64,000 nt of DNA from assembly GCF_021462265.1 (NCBI RefSeq), contig NZ_JAJONF010000003.1, forward strand, positions 62,001-126,000. The letters run 5' to 3'. The translations under genes were made by a program, and so were the position numbers. Of this stretch, positions 1 to 9,612 are shown piece after piece. Under the pieces are notes generated by a model that saw only the letters and a list, made by a program, of their open reading frames with translations, ran no database searches and was not told the origin of the DNA. Every line of letters starts with the position of its first letter. Within the stretch, counting starts at the first letter, position 1. The stretch is from Streptomyces shenzhenensis (GTDB lineage: Bacteria > Actinomycetota > Actinomycetes > Streptomycetales > Streptomycetaceae).

Positions 1-75
1 CGGCGCGGCCATCGCGCCTAAGGTCAGGACCGCAGCAGCCGTGACAGCACGCAGGCTTGCTCTCAGCTTCGACAT
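1..75 (-). CDS. secreted protein, N-terminal fragment (cut by window edge)
   Basis: Only the first 25 codons lie in the window. They read as a Sec signal peptide: MSKLR start, then an alanine/valine/leucine-rich core (AVTAAAVLTLGAMAAP). The ATG at 75 is preceded on the minus strand by an AAGGGGGG ribosome-binding site about 8 bases upstream, which supports the start. Codon 19 is TTA (positions 19-21). TTA is rare in Streptomyces and read by the bldA tRNA, so translation may be developmentally gated. The mature protein is outside the window, so no function can be given. Confidence 0.7.
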   Translation of the reverse strand, partial: MSKLRASLRAVTAAAVLTLGAMAAP

Positions 76-591
76 GTGTGAAACCCCCCTTGGAAAAGCA
101 CGTCACAGGTGGGTAGATGGCGCCGTTCCAGCACGAACTCCCCCCACCGCTGGCAGCGCGATCCAAGCCGGTTGCGGAGTGCCGGTAGAAGGGCCATCGC
201 CCCACCGATCCGCTCACACGTTCGGAACGCCGACGCCAAGGTAGTCACGGCGTGGAACTTTTCACAGAGATTAACCGTGAGCCGACGACCGCATGACCGA
301 AAGCCATCGACTAAAGAAAACGTCAAGGGAAAGTCGAGAGGCAGCATATAAACCGCACATGAGCAATCTATAGCCAAAGGGGTAGTCAAGTGACCGTAAG
401 ATGAGGCTGATCGGTTGCGTATCAACGACCTTCATCCAGTAATGCGACACGGACCACACCTCAAGAGGACGACTGAAAACAGGAGCCCCAAAGGGGCCCT
501 TGAACCCACGATGTCCCAGCACGCAACGGTGGCTCGCGGCGCGGAGTTCACTCGCACCCGGTGCGCTGCTCCCTGACGCAGACGGACGCAC
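76..591. other. intergenic stretch without a supported gene
   Basis: No frame here has a plausible start, ribosome-binding site and protein-like composition together. The part next to 75 must hold the promoter of the leftward secreted-protein gene. Base composition between about 240 and 480 is more A/T-rich than the surroundings, as expected of a non-coding or decayed region. Confidence 0.5.
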
Positions 592-810
592 GACGCCCGT
601 GGGTGGATTAGCGCCGTCACCGGCGCCGGTATCGGGAATCGGCGGGTCCAGGAACTCGCTGTCGGTGTCGGAGCGGACATCGACGCGTTCAACGACGCCC
701 TCGTGCCCGCTCCTGCGCCGACGCCACACCGCTGATCTTGCCGGTGGACAGCAAGGGCGTGGTGATAAGGCCCGATGCGCTGCGTGAGAACACCGCGAAG
801 GCAGCAGCGC
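592..810 (+). pseudogene. ISKra4-like transposase remnant, N-terminal part, frameshifted
   Basis: Two adjoining frames give protein resembling the N-terminal half of actinobacterial ISKra4-type transposases. The frame from 592 reads TGAGIGNRRVQELAVGVGAD followed by IDAF, and ends in a stop near 738. The neighbouring frame continues with ADATPLILPVDSKGVVIRPD, ALRENTAKAAAR, the conserved 'D-GKG-VxRP-AL' block of this family. The similarity stops abruptly near 810. The gene is broken by the frameshift and the loss of collinear downstream sequence. The family name rests on remembered consensus, not on a search. Confidence 0.55.
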
Positions 811-1020
811 GACCTGGTCTTCGGCCCCTGGCGGTGCTCGGGCGCCGAGCTGTGGGCGGCGTCGTCCCGGTCAGGGGCGACAATGAGGTCGTAGACCGTG
901 TATGGCGCGGGCTCGGCATCGTAGGCGGCTCCCAGGGGCGCCATCCGCTTCCTGCCGTGCTTGTCCTCGGACACCAGCTGGGTCTTCGTCGCGTTTCCGC
1001 CCTTGGCCGCGGTTGTGCAG
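811..1020 (-). pseudogene. ISKra4-like transposase remnant, inverted internal segment
   Basis: On the minus strand this segment reads KTQLVSEDKHGRKRMAPLGA, AYDAEPAP, and later HRQGPKTRS. In the intact family this '(K)HGRKRM-x-GAVYD-x-P' block directly follows the VIRPDALR block seen on the plus strand at 738-810. Here it is in the opposite orientation and meets that block head to head near 810. The simplest reading is a small internal inversion in a dead transposase. Two decayed copies in opposite orientation are also possible. Limits are approximate. Confidence 0.45.
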
Positions 1021-1651
1021 CTCGGTGAACGACGCCGCCGAGGAGATCAGCCTGCTCGACGAAATTGCCGAGGCGGGCGAACCCGGCCTCCACTGCACCG
1101 GCGCGGCCCGGACGCGTACCCAAGGTTTGGCTGGAAGAGAAGAGAAGGGCCCCCGGCTCCGAACGCGGCGTCTCCTGAGGATTCGGCCGCCGCCAGCCAG
1201 TCCGGCCTCATCGTCCACACCGACAGCCGCAAGGTTTTCGCGGCTTCCTGAAACCCGTTGCCAGATACCCGCGGCCTGACACAAATGCCCCAGTACACAC
1301 AAGCTGTGGCGGGCCGTCTGGGGGCCTCTGCACGGCCGGGGTCAGCTCAGGGCGCCGATGACCTTACCGATCAGGGCCCGCGCATCAGCCCCTGCGGATG
1401 CCCCGAAAGCCGGGCACATCGGAGCGCTCATCCTCCAGGACCGCGCCTGACAGCCCCGTCACGGCCCGGCCGGCATCCTCCGTAGCCGGCCGGTGATTGT
1501 GAGACTGCTGACACTGGCTGTAGGCCCCAAGCCGGACTCCAACCGCTAAGCCCCCGTCCCCCCACCGCCATTTCATGGGGTACGACCGTGGAGCGCGGCC
1601 GCAGCCCGTGCTCTTACGAGAACAGGTTCGCGAAGAGCCCACCGCAACGGA
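1021..1651. other. non-coding or decayed stretch
   Basis: No convincing gene is visible between the transposase relic and the 3' end of the large helicase gene. Short open frames exist on both strands but lack ribosome-binding sites and recognisable motifs. The right end presumably contains the transcription stop of the leftward helicase gene, but no strong hairpin stands out. Confidence 0.45.
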
Positions 1652-4600
1652 TCAAGAACCCTCCGCCGGTATCAGACCGCCCTCCGACTCGATCAGGTCC
1701 CCGGCGGCGGTCAGCGCGTCGATGTCGGCGGTCAGCGCGTCCCGGATGTCGGCTCCGAGCCGCGCCCACCCGAAGAAGCGGGCGGCTTCCCGCAGCAGGT
1801 CCTCGCGGTGCACGCCGGGGCCTTCGTCGACCACGTTCCAGAGCACGAACCGCCGCTCTGCCGCGGGAACCTCCGCCACCCGTCGGGCGCACCACTCCGT
1901 CGGCGTGCGGGCGAACTCCGTCTCGTGGCCCGGCATGTCGTAGGCCGTACCGACGTGGACGATCCTGCCCTGCTTGAGCAGACGGCGAAGAGCCCGGTCG
2001 ATGCGGTCGCGAACCACCTGGCCGGCTCGTCCGATGCCCCACGCGAGCCGGACCCGGGTGTAGATCACCTCCTTCTCGACGGGACCTTCCACCTCCACCA
2101 CGCACAGCGCCACGTCCGCCACCACGTCGAGGGCGTCCGGGTCCTGCAACTCCAGGCCCCACAGGCCCAGCCGACTGCTGGACCTGTCACGTACCTCTGC
2201 CAGCAGGCGGGGGGAGACCTCCTGGTAGGGGCGGCTCCACGGCGCGGGGCCGGCGTCGACCGTCACGAACTCCACTCGCGGGGCCACCGGACTGCCTGCC
2301 GCTTCAGTCGCTTCTGCCGGTTCTCCGGCCCCCGCGCGCGTGGAGCTTTCCGCGACCTCCGCCGTACGGCCACCATCACTGCCACCGGTGCCGCGGTCGC
2401 CGCCGCTGTCGTCCGGCCCCACGGGTGGCGTCACCCGCACCGCGTGCGGGTCCTCCGCACACGCCGCCTCCACCGCGGCCCGCAGCCGCGCCATCGCGTC
2501 CCGGCGGTTGCGGTACCAGTCCGTACCCCAGATCCGGTGCAGCCGCCAGCCCAGGTCGCGCAGGACCGCTTCCCGGAGCCGGTCGCGGTCGCGAGCCGCC
2601 CGCGAGGAGTGGTACATGGCGCCGTCGCACTCGATGCCCAGCGCGTACGTGCCGGGCGCGCCCGGATGCCGTACCGCCATGTCGATGCGGAAACCGGCGA
2701 CCCCCACCTGCGGCTGGACGTCGTACCCCCAGCCGCGCAGGACGTCGACGACCTCCTCCTCGAAGGGGCTCTCCGGAGCCGCGTCCGGATCGGCGGCCTG
2801 CGTCTGAAGGATCGCGGGACCCAGCTGGGCGTACTGCAGGTACCGCTTGAGGTGCTGCACGCTCTTGTTGGCGCTGTCCGGCAGGTCGCCTCCGTGGAAG
2901 GAGGCGACGACTTCCATGCGGCGCCGGGCACGGGTCACGGCGACGTTGAGGCGCCGCCAGCCGCCCTCCCTGTTGATGGGGCCGAACGTCGACAGCAGCT
3001 TGCCGCGGTGGTCGGGACCGTAGCCGATGGAGAGGATGATGACGTCGCGCTCGTCGCCCTGGACGGTTTCGAGGTTCTTGACGAAGAAACCGTCGAGCCG
3101 GCCCTCCGTGAAGTGGTGGTCGAGGTCCGGGCGCGCCGCCCTCGCCTTCTGCACCGCCTCCTCGATCGCCTCCGCCTGTGCCTTCGACAGCGCGACGACG
3201 CCGAGGGTGTGCGCGGGGCGGGTGTCGAAGTGGTGGATGACCCGCTGGGCGACCTTGGCGGCCTCAAGGGGGTTGTCGCTGTTACCGCCGCGGTCGTAGA
3301 CGCCGTCCGCCTTGATGAACTCCACGCCGATGTCCGGGCCCTGTTCCAGCGCGCCCGGGAACGTGACCATGGAGTTGTCGTAGAAGTCGTGGTTGCTGAA
3401 GGCGATCAGGTTCTCGTGCCGGCTGCGGTAGTGCCAGCGCAGGGGCAGTCCGCGCAGGACTCCGCTGGCCTTGCACATGTCGAGGATGGACTCGAAGCCG
3501 TCGGTGGCGTCCTCGTCCCACTCGTCGCCGTCGTCGCCGTCGCCGGCCGCGGCGAAGAACGAGGTCGGCGGCAGCTGCTTCTGGTCGCCCGCCACGATGA
3601 GGGCCTTGCCCCGGTAGACGGAGTTCACCGCGTCCTGGGGCAGCACCTGGGACGCCTCGTCGAAGACGACGACATCGAACTCGAAGTCCGGCGGCAGGAA
3701 CTGGCTGACCGTCAACGGGCTCATCATGAAGCAGGGCTTGACCAGCCGTACGACGTCGCGGGTCTGCGTCAACAGATGCCGTACGGGCATGTGGCGGCGC
3801 TGTTTCTCCGCCTCGCGGCGGATCACCGCGGCCTGCCCCACCGACGTCCGGCGCGGACGGCGGGCGTTGCAGGCTGCGATGACCTCGGCGTGCGCCGCTG
3901 CCACCAGGTCCTGGTCCGCCCTCTGGAACCGTTCCACCAGCTGGTCCCGTTCCACCGCCCGCATCGGCTTCAGCCTCTGGTCCGTGCCCAGTTGGTGCTC
4001 GACCCAGGCAGTGAGCACCGCACGCTCCATCGCGGCGGGGAAGTCCTCGGCGGAGACCTCTCGGCGTGCGAGCTGGTCGGGCAGCCCGTCGAGGTGGTAG
4101 CGGCGCAGCAAGGCCAGTGCGTCGGTGCGGCTGATCCACGCCTCCGGGCCGAAGGGGTCGCGGTCCAGGCGGGTCAGGACGGACTCGGCCGCGGAGAGGG
4201 AACCGGCGAGTTCGCGTCGCAGCTCCTCCGCGCGCTCGGGCTCGAAGTACTGGGCGAGTGCCTCGCGCTGGCGGCTCCAGTCGTCGGCGCGGCCCGCGAC
4301 CGATGGGTCGGCGGGGGCGGTCAGCATCAGCCGGGCCGCTGCCTGCGGCAGGGACGCCGAGTGACCGCCGTGTGCGGCACGGCGGACCTTCTGGGACCAG
4401 TCCAGAGCGTCCCGGACCGCGTCACGGTCCGTGTCGACACCCCGGTAGAGGGCGCCGAGAAGGCTCCGGTTCGCGGCGTCGTTCTCGGCGAAACCGGACT
4501 CGGCGGCACGGGCGGAGACGACGGCGGCCACCGCTTCCCTGGCCCGGGACAGGGTCAGCCCCTCGTCCCCCTCCATGGCGCGGGCGGTGGAACGGATGAG

Positions 4601-7600
4601 GTCGGCCGCGTCCTCGAAGGGCTCCACGTGTGCCCGGAGCCAGCTCGCCGCCCGGTCGAGCGGGCCACCGGCGAGTACGGTGCCGACCGCGGCCATCTGC
4701 GGCTGCCGGGTGTACTCCTGCCAGAGGTCCAGGTCACGGCGGATCTGATCGGTCTGTGCGAGGAGTTCGCGTGGTTCGGGCCTGCCGTCGGCCAGTACGT
4801 CGACGAGGCTGCTCCGGCGCGCGGGGTCGGTGAGCGCGTCGGGCGCGAGGCGGGCGGTCAGCCGGGCGGAGTCCAAGGCGGCCCGCAGGGCCTCGGTGTC
4901 GGGGCGCCCTTGCGGAACGTAGCGGCCCAGCAGCTCGCGTTGCTGCTCCGTCGCGTACGGTCCCGGTCGCTGTCGTGTCAGGTCCAGACCGCGGCGCAGG
5001 AGTTCTCCCACAGGTTCGTATCCCGTTACGCCGTCGGGCGCCTCTTCGCGCAGGTCGTCCGCCTGCGTGTCGAGTCCCCCGTACCACGGGCCGAGAAGGC
5101 CGCGGTCGGATACGGCCTGGGCGTCGAACGCGGCTGTCTCCTTCTGGGCCGCGTGCGCGGCCGTGACCGCGGCGCGCGCGGCGGCGAGGGTGTGTTCGGA
5201 ACCGGGGCCGTTGTCGCGGCGGCCGACCGAGGCCACGGTGTCCAGCAGCGCGACGGCCTGTCGCAACGGGGCGAGGTGGGCGCGCAGCCAGCGGGCGGCG
5301 GCGTCGAGTGGCAGCTTGGCGAGGTCGGCCGCCTGCGGTGCCGGCGATGGACTGTCCAAGTGCGCTCGCCACGTGGCGAGTTCACCGCGCAGCGCCGTGC
5401 CCTGCTCGACGAGTGCGGGTTGCGGCTCTCGGCCGTCGGCCAGATGAGCTGCCAGCAGGCTCCGGTGGTGGGGGTCGGCGACGGTTTCCGGCGCGAGTGC
5501 GTGGACCGATTCGGCGTGCGCGAGTGCCCTGCGCAGGGCCGGGACGTCGGGCAGAGCCGTGCCCCGATGGCGTCCGAGCAGCTCGGCGTGGGTCGAGGAC
5601 AGCGACCGTAGTTTCTGGTGCGCGGTGTACCAGGCGTCGGCCAGGGGCAGTTTGTCGTACAACTCGGCACGCCATGAGCCGCCGTGAGTCAGACGGGCCA
5701 CCAGCTTCCGGTCGGCCCGGATGCCGCTGGAGAGCATGCCGGCGAGTCCCTGGCGGCCCGCCATGAGCCGGTGGACGGCTTCGGGCAGTTCGGGTGTGGA
5801 GACGACCTCGGGCAGGAAGGTCCCGTGTGCCGCCTCAGCCGCAGCGGCCAGTTCCTCGGCGGCCGAGGAGATCTCCGCGACGGCTGCCTGGACCCCGGGT
5901 AGCGCCCGGGGGTCGAGCCAGGCGTCGAGCGTGCGGTCCGAGGCGGTGGCCAGTTCCACGAGCGTGGCCAGGTCCTCGGCCTCGGACATTGCTTTCGGCC
6001 GAGTGCACCCGAGGCGGTCGGCCACCGAGTCGGCGTGCCCGGCGGCCGTCTCAAGGGTGCCGGCGAGCGTGTCGAACCGCTCCGCCAGCTCCGCGGCCTC
6101 CCGGCCGGTCAGCGCCGCGATGTCGGCGCCGGGCGGTTCCAGTGCGGCGAGGGCCTGCTCGTTGGCCGGTCGCTCCGCACTCACTTCCGGACGCAGTTCG
6201 GCCCATCCGGGGCCCGCGTGGTCCGTGGCGAGGGCCTGGGCGGAAAGCACCTGGTCCCGTCGGGTGAAGAAGTCAGCGAGTGCGTCGGCGATGGCCCCGA
6301 CCGCCGCCTCCTCCGCGCGCGCGGGGCCGTCGGGGACCAGCCACTGCTCAAGAGGGCGGTGTTCGGTGGCGGCCACGGCGACCACGTCACACAGATGACG
6401 TGCTTCCGCGGGGCTGCCGGGATGCGTGAGCCCGGTGAGGTGGCTGACGCGGGTGAGGCTCCGCAGAGTCCGCTCCAGCACACCAGCGGTCTCGTCGAAC
6501 TCCCCGGCGAGCTGTCGCGCTCGCTCTTCCGTGAGTCCGGAGAGGTCGAGGCCGCGCGGCGCCATCGTCGAGAGCGCCTTCTCGGCCTCTCCCGGCTCAG
6601 CCGTCAGCCTGGTGGACAGCTCCTGCCAGCGCTCGCCCACCGTCGCTCGGACGGCGGTGCGGGTGCGCTGTGCCTTGCGCAGTTCCGCCAGGAAGGCGTC
6701 GACCCGGTCGTCCACCTCGTCGGCGAAGGCATCCGTGGTCAGCCACGCTTCCGGCACGGGACGCCGCACGTCGAGCAGCCGTAGGAGCCCGATCAGACGG
6801 TCGATTCCGCTCTGGTCCGTGACGGGTACTCCTTCGGGTGCGAGATCCCGGTACCGGCCGACCGCCGTCGCGAGTGCGTCCCGCGCCGCCTGGGCCTGCT
6901 CCAGCGCGGGGCGGGGATGCGGCAGGCCGGCCCGCAGGCCACGCCAGGGGAACGCCGGATCGGCGACCGCCTCCCAGGCGTCGGAGATGGCTTTCGTCGC
7001 CTCGACGATCAGGCGCAGGTCCTCGCCGCTGAGCGTCTCGGCGCGAAACGTCGCCCGCGCACCCGTAGGGGTGTCGTCACCATGGCTCAGGTAGGCCACC
7101 GGCGCCTCGGACAGCCGGCCGACCCGACCGAGCACGTCGTGCAGGGTCCGTCCCAGCGGGTCGCGGACCTCGTTCATCGCCTCGGCGTAGGCACTGAGCG
7201 CGAGGCGCAGTTCTCTGGCCTGCGCCAGGGTCTGCTGTGACAGTTGGGGTGCGCGCGGCTCCTCCCCGAGCGCCCGGCCCAGTTCCTGGGCCACCGCTTT
7301 GCGGCTGGTGTTGTGACTGTGGAGGGCCAGAGCGTACGAGTCGAGTCCGACCGACTTCAGCCGGTCGAGGACGACGTCGAGGGCCGCCGCCTTCTCACTG
7401 ACGAACAGCACACTGCGGCCCGCGTGCATCAGACCGGCGATCATGTTCGTGATCGTCTGGCTCTTCCCGGTGCCGGGCGGGCCGTCGAGGACGAACGACC
7501 GTCCGGCCACGGCCGCGGCGACGGCCTGCCGCTGCGAGGCGTCGGCGTCGAGCACCAGCGGGCTGTCCTCGGGCGGGCTCAGTTCGTCGATCCGGTCGAG

Positions 7601-8440
7601 CTCGATCTCCTCGAAGTCGAAACGGTCGGAGGCGAGTCCGGAACGCGGGCCGAGCGCCATCGCCCGTACGAGGTCGCTGCCGAGGACCCGGCCCTCGTTG
7701 TCCAGCAGGTCCTGGTACATCGACTCCTTGTGGGAGGCGAAGAGCGCGAGTACGACGCGGTCGGAGATCTGCCATCCCGGCTTGCCCGCCACCGCGCGGG
7801 CCGCGGCGGAGAGCACCGCCTGCAGGTCCGAAGGGTCCTGTTCGGCGACCGGCGTCCAGTCGATGTGGAACTGCTGCAGCTTCACTCTCAGGGCCGGGTT
7901 GAGACGTGGTTCCTCGTCGTCGCTCGCCCTGAGGCGGATCCGGCCGTTGCGCGTGCGCTCGATGACCGCCGGGATCAGGACCAGGGGGGCGTCGCTGCCC
8001 GTCTCGGCTCCGTCCTCACACCAGCGGAGCATGCCGACGCCGAGGCTGAGGGTCCACAGGCCGTAGTCGTTGAAGACCTGCGTCGCCTTGGTGCGCAAGC
8101 TGTTCAACGCGCGCAGGAGAGACGGCGCGGTGGTCTTCTGGGTGACGATTCCGTCGGTCCGGTCGCCCTTCTTCGCCAGCACCACGTCGCCGGGTCCCAC
8201 GCCCTCCCCAGCCGCGGGCTCCTCGTCGGGGAGCGGCGCGAAGTCCCAGCCCCGGCCCAGGCCTTCGACGAGCTCCCGCGCGGACGGGGCCGAGATCTCC
8301 AATGTCGCCGACTTGGTGTGGCGGAAATTGAGCAGCCGGTTGCGGCCGCTCAGGTCCACCAGAGAGGTGCGCCAGTGTTCAAGCATCGCCTTGAGGCGGT
8401 CGAGCTCCTGGCTGCCCCCGAAGTCACCCGAGTTCGTCAC
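1652..8440 (-). CDS. giant SF1 helicase-nuclease (DUF4011 / AAA / REase_MTES_1575-like / DUF3320)
   Basis: About 2262 residues. The N-terminus carries the DUF4011 signature (HWRTSLVDLSGRNRLLNFRH, residues ~17-36). The SF1 helicase core is split by a long helical insert: Walker A LDGPPGTGKSQT at ~316, DEASQ box (VVFDEASQVLP) at ~1585, AGDQKQLPPTSF at ~1615, LRWHYRSRHENL at ~1668 and NVAVTRARRRM at ~1830. A Vsr-like nuclease domain follows (ESPFEEEVVDVLRGWGYDV to GIECDGAMYH, ~1887-1940), then a DUF3320-type tail. Known relatives are COG1112-type ATPases found in defence islands, so nucleic-acid restriction is likely. I chose the GTG at 8440 because AGGGA lies 5 bases upstream. An in-frame GTG at 8527 would add 29 residues of poor quality. 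Confidence 0.85.
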   Translation of the reverse strand: MTNSGDFGGSQELDRLKAMLEHWRTSLVDLSGRNRLLNFRHTKSATLEISAPSARELVEGLGRGWDFAPLPDEEPAAGEGVGPGDVVLAKKGDRTDGIVTQKTTAPSLLRALNSLRTKATQVFNDYGLWTLSLGVGMLRWCEDGAETGSDAPLVLIPAVIERTRNGRIRLRASDDEEPRLNPALRVKLQQFHIDWTPVAEQDPSDLQAVLSAAARAVAGKPGWQISDRVVLALFASHKESMYQDLLDNEGRVLGSDLVRAMALGPRSGLASDRFDFEEIELDRIDELSPPEDSPLVLDADASQRQAVAAAVAGRSFVLDGPPGTGKSQTITNMIAGLMHAGRSVLFVSEKAAALDVVLDRLKSVGLDSYALALHSHNTSRKAVAQELGRALGEEPRAPQLSQQTLAQARELRLALSAYAEAMNEVRDPLGRTLHDVLGRVGRLSEAPVAYLSHGDDTPTGARATFRAETLSGEDLRLIVEATKAISDAWEAVADPAFPWRGLRAGLPHPRPALEQAQAARDALATAVGRYRDLAPEGVPVTDQSGIDRLIGLLRLLDVRRPVPEAWLTTDAFADEVDDRVDAFLAELRKAQRTRTAVRATVGERWQELSTRLTAEPGEAEKALSTMAPRGLDLSGLTEERARQLAGEFDETAGVLERTLRSLTRVSHLTGLTHPGSPAEARHLCDVVAVAATEHRPLEQWLVPDGPARAEEAAVGAIADALADFFTRRDQVLSAQALATDHAGPGWAELRPEVSAERPANEQALAALEPPGADIAALTGREAAELAERFDTLAGTLETAAGHADSVADRLGCTRPKAMSEAEDLATLVELATASDRTLDAWLDPRALPGVQAAVAEISSAAEELAAAAEAAHGTFLPEVVSTPELPEAVHRLMAGRQGLAGMLSSGIRADRKLVARLTHGGSWRAELYDKLPLADAWYTAHQKLRSLSSTHAELLGRHRGTALPDVPALRRALAHAESVHALAPETVADPHHRSLLAAHLADGREPQPALVEQGTALRGELATWRAHLDSPSPAPQAADLAKLPLDAAARWLRAHLAPLRQAVALLDTVASVGRRDNGPGSEHTLAAARAAVTAAHAAQKETAAFDAQAVSDRGLLGPWYGGLDTQADDLREEAPDGVTGYEPVGELLRRGLDLTRQRPGPYATEQQRELLGRYVPQGRPDTEALRAALDSARLTARLAPDALTDPARRSSLVDVLADGRPEPRELLAQTDQIRRDLDLWQEYTRQPQMAAVGTVLAGGPLDRAASWLRAHVEPFEDAADLIRSTARAMEGDEGLTLSRAREAVAAVVSARAAESGFAENDAANRSLLGALYRGVDTDRDAVRDALDWSQKVRRAAHGGHSASLPQAAARLMLTAPADPSVAGRADDWSRQREALAQYFEPERAEELRRELAGSLSAAESVLTRLDRDPFGPEAWISRTDALALLRRYHLDGLPDQLARREVSAEDFPAAMERAVLTAWVEHQLGTDQRLKPMRAVERDQLVERFQRADQDLVAAAHAEVIAACNARRPRRTSVGQAAVIRREAEKQRRHMPVRHLLTQTRDVVRLVKPCFMMSPLTVSQFLPPDFEFDVVVFDEASQVLPQDAVNSVYRGKALIVAGDQKQLPPTSFFAAAGDGDDGDEWDEDATDGFESILDMCKASGVLRGLPLRWHYRSRHENLIAFSNHDFYDNSMVTFPGALEQGPDIGVEFIKADGVYDRGGNSDNPLEAAKVAQRVIHHFDTRPAHTLGVVALSKAQAEAIEEAVQKARAARPDLDHHFTEGRLDGFFVKNLETVQGDERDVIILSIGYGPDHRGKLLSTFGPINREGGWRRLNVAVTRARRRMEVVASFHGGDLPDSANKSVQHLKRYLQYAQLGPAILQTQAADPDAAPESPFEEEVVDVLRGWGYDVQPQVGVAGFRIDMAVRHPGAPGTYALGIECDGAMYHSSRAARDRDRLREAVLRDLGWRLHRIWGTDWYRNRRDAMARLRAAVEAACAEDPHAVRVTPPVGPDDSGGDRGTGGSDGGRTAEVAESSTRAGAGEPAEATEAAGSPVAPRVEFVTVDAGPAPWSRPYQEVSPRLLAEVRDRSSSRLGLWGLELQDPDALDVVADVALCVVEVEGPVEKEVIYTRVRLAWGIGRAGQVVRDRIDRALRRLLKQGRIVHVGTAYDMPGHETEFARTPTEWCARRVAEVPAAERRFVLWNVVDEGPGVHREDLLREAARFFGWARLGADIRDALTADIDALTAAGDLIESEGGLIPAEGS

Positions 8441-8643
8441 GCTGGTCCCTGATGTCGTCGCCTCCGGGCCAACGGAGCACAGGCCTCGACGGCAATGCCC
8501 CCTGCCGCCAACGCAAAGCGCGGCCACAGACGTCCGTACTGTCCTGGTGGCCGCACAAGTCCCGCTGATCCCCCCTGGATGCGGAATTCTACGGTCAGCG
8601 CACCAATGCGTGAAGCGTTACCTACGAACGGTTTTCCCAGCGC

Positions 8644-8830
8644 TCACGAAACCTCGGTAGGCCCGGCGCGCAGGTCCTTCAGGAACAGCGACAGGAACAA
8701 CGAAGGGAGCACCACCCACTCCGTCGCCCGGTCCACGGCATGCTCCCGCAGGGCCTGGACGACGACGCCGAATGTCCGCAGACTGTCGGACGAATCGGGC
8801 TCCCGCTCCGCCTCACGGCTCGTCAGGCAG
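8644..8830 (-). pseudogene. remnant of XRE-family regulator N-terminus
   Basis: The minus strand reads SDSLRTFGVVVQALREHA, which matches the start of the DUF5753-type Streptomyces XRE regulators ('LRTFGxVVQALREHAGLSREEFGELV'). After REHA the frame runs into unrelated residues and stops at 8644. No start codon or ribosome-binding site precedes it. In intact loci such a regulator sits beside a HATPase protein like the one at 9028, so this is probably its decayed partner. Limits are approximate and the identification is by motif memory. Confidence 0.45.
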
Positions 8831-8958
8831 TCGTCGCCGTCATTCTCGCCGACACGGTTCGTCGTACGTGGCCACCTCCAGGTACGTACGCGTGCCGTTC
8901 CCCGCGATCAACTCACCCAGTGTGACGGAAGACCCCGCGTACCGTCCATCGATTGTGT

Positions 8959-8981
8959 CCGTACGCTGACGCACCGTACGG
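8959..8981. promoter_or_regulatory. inverted repeat upstream of the ATPase gene
   Basis: CCGTACG and CGTACGG form a perfect inverted repeat separated by nine bases, about 45 bases before the ATG at 9028. Its place between the XRE remnant and the ATPase gene makes an operator plausible. This is only an inference from symmetry and position. Confidence 0.3.
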
Positions 8982-9027
8982 GTCTCGCCCCTGGAACGCG
9001 CCCCCACGCGCCCGCCACGGTGGTCCC

Positions 9028-9465
9028 ATGAGCGCAACCCTTCCCCAACCGACCGGCACCATGGCGACGTTCGTCCAGCTCCTGTCCTCCACCCGCCGTG
9101 GCGCCCGCCTCGCCCGCCTCCTCGCCGCCACCCAGCTCCGCGCCTGGGACCTGTCACCCGACGTGAGCGAGCGAGCCGAGCAGATCGTCGCCGAACTCGC
9201 CGCCAACGCGGCCCTGCACGGCCGTGTCCAGGGCCGAGACTTCCGGCTCGCCCTCACTCTCGACACCACGACCGGCCTCCTCCGCATCGCGGTCACCGAC
9301 GCCAAGGGCGGGCAACTCCCCGTCGTACCACCCGACTCGGCGACGGACAGGGAGACGGGCCGCGGTCTGCTCATGGTCGGCGCGCTGGCCGACCGCTGGG
9401 GCACCGAACCGCATCCGCCGGGCGGCAAGACCGTTTGGGCGGAGGTGCGCCACCGGCCCGGCTGA
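9028..9465 (+). CDS. HATPase_c_2-type ATP-binding regulator (anti-sigma-factor-kinase-like)
   Basis: The 145-residue protein is a single GHKL ATPase domain. The N-box is AEQIVAELAANAALHG, the D-box VTDAKGGQLPVV and the G-box TGRGLLMVGALADRWG. Such stand-alone domains in Streptomyces act as anti-sigma or accessory regulators and are usually encoded beside an XRE/DUF397 pair. Here the XRE neighbour is decayed (8644-8830), so the protein may be orphaned. The ATG at 9028 fits the family start (TMATFVQLLSSTRRGARLARLL). An upstream in-frame extension reaches back across the inverted repeat and is unlikely to be coding. Confidence 0.85.
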   Translation: MSATLPQPTGTMATFVQLLSSTRRGARLARLLAATQLRAWDLSPDVSERAEQIVAELAANAALHGRVQGRDFRLALTLDTTTGLLRIAVTDAKGGQLPVVPPDSATDRETGRGLLMVGALADRWGTEPHPPGGKTVWAEVRHRPG

Positions 9466-9612
9466 CACGCGACGTTCCCGCCAACGGAGCTGCGAGAGTT
9501 GCCCGTTCACTCCCGATGGCCCTCTTCGGCACGCTACGGTCCCGGCAGGCGAACGCGAGGGGACGGGACGGTACGCCTCTCGGACGTGGCATACGGCGAT
9601 GACGGGGGCGCA

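Noticed and set aside
1808..5611. Very long open frame on the + strand opposite the giant helicase gene
   Set aside because: It is the mirror of a genuine high-GC gene. The opposite strand carries all helicase motifs, and this frame gives low-complexity Arg/Gly/Val-rich protein without domains.
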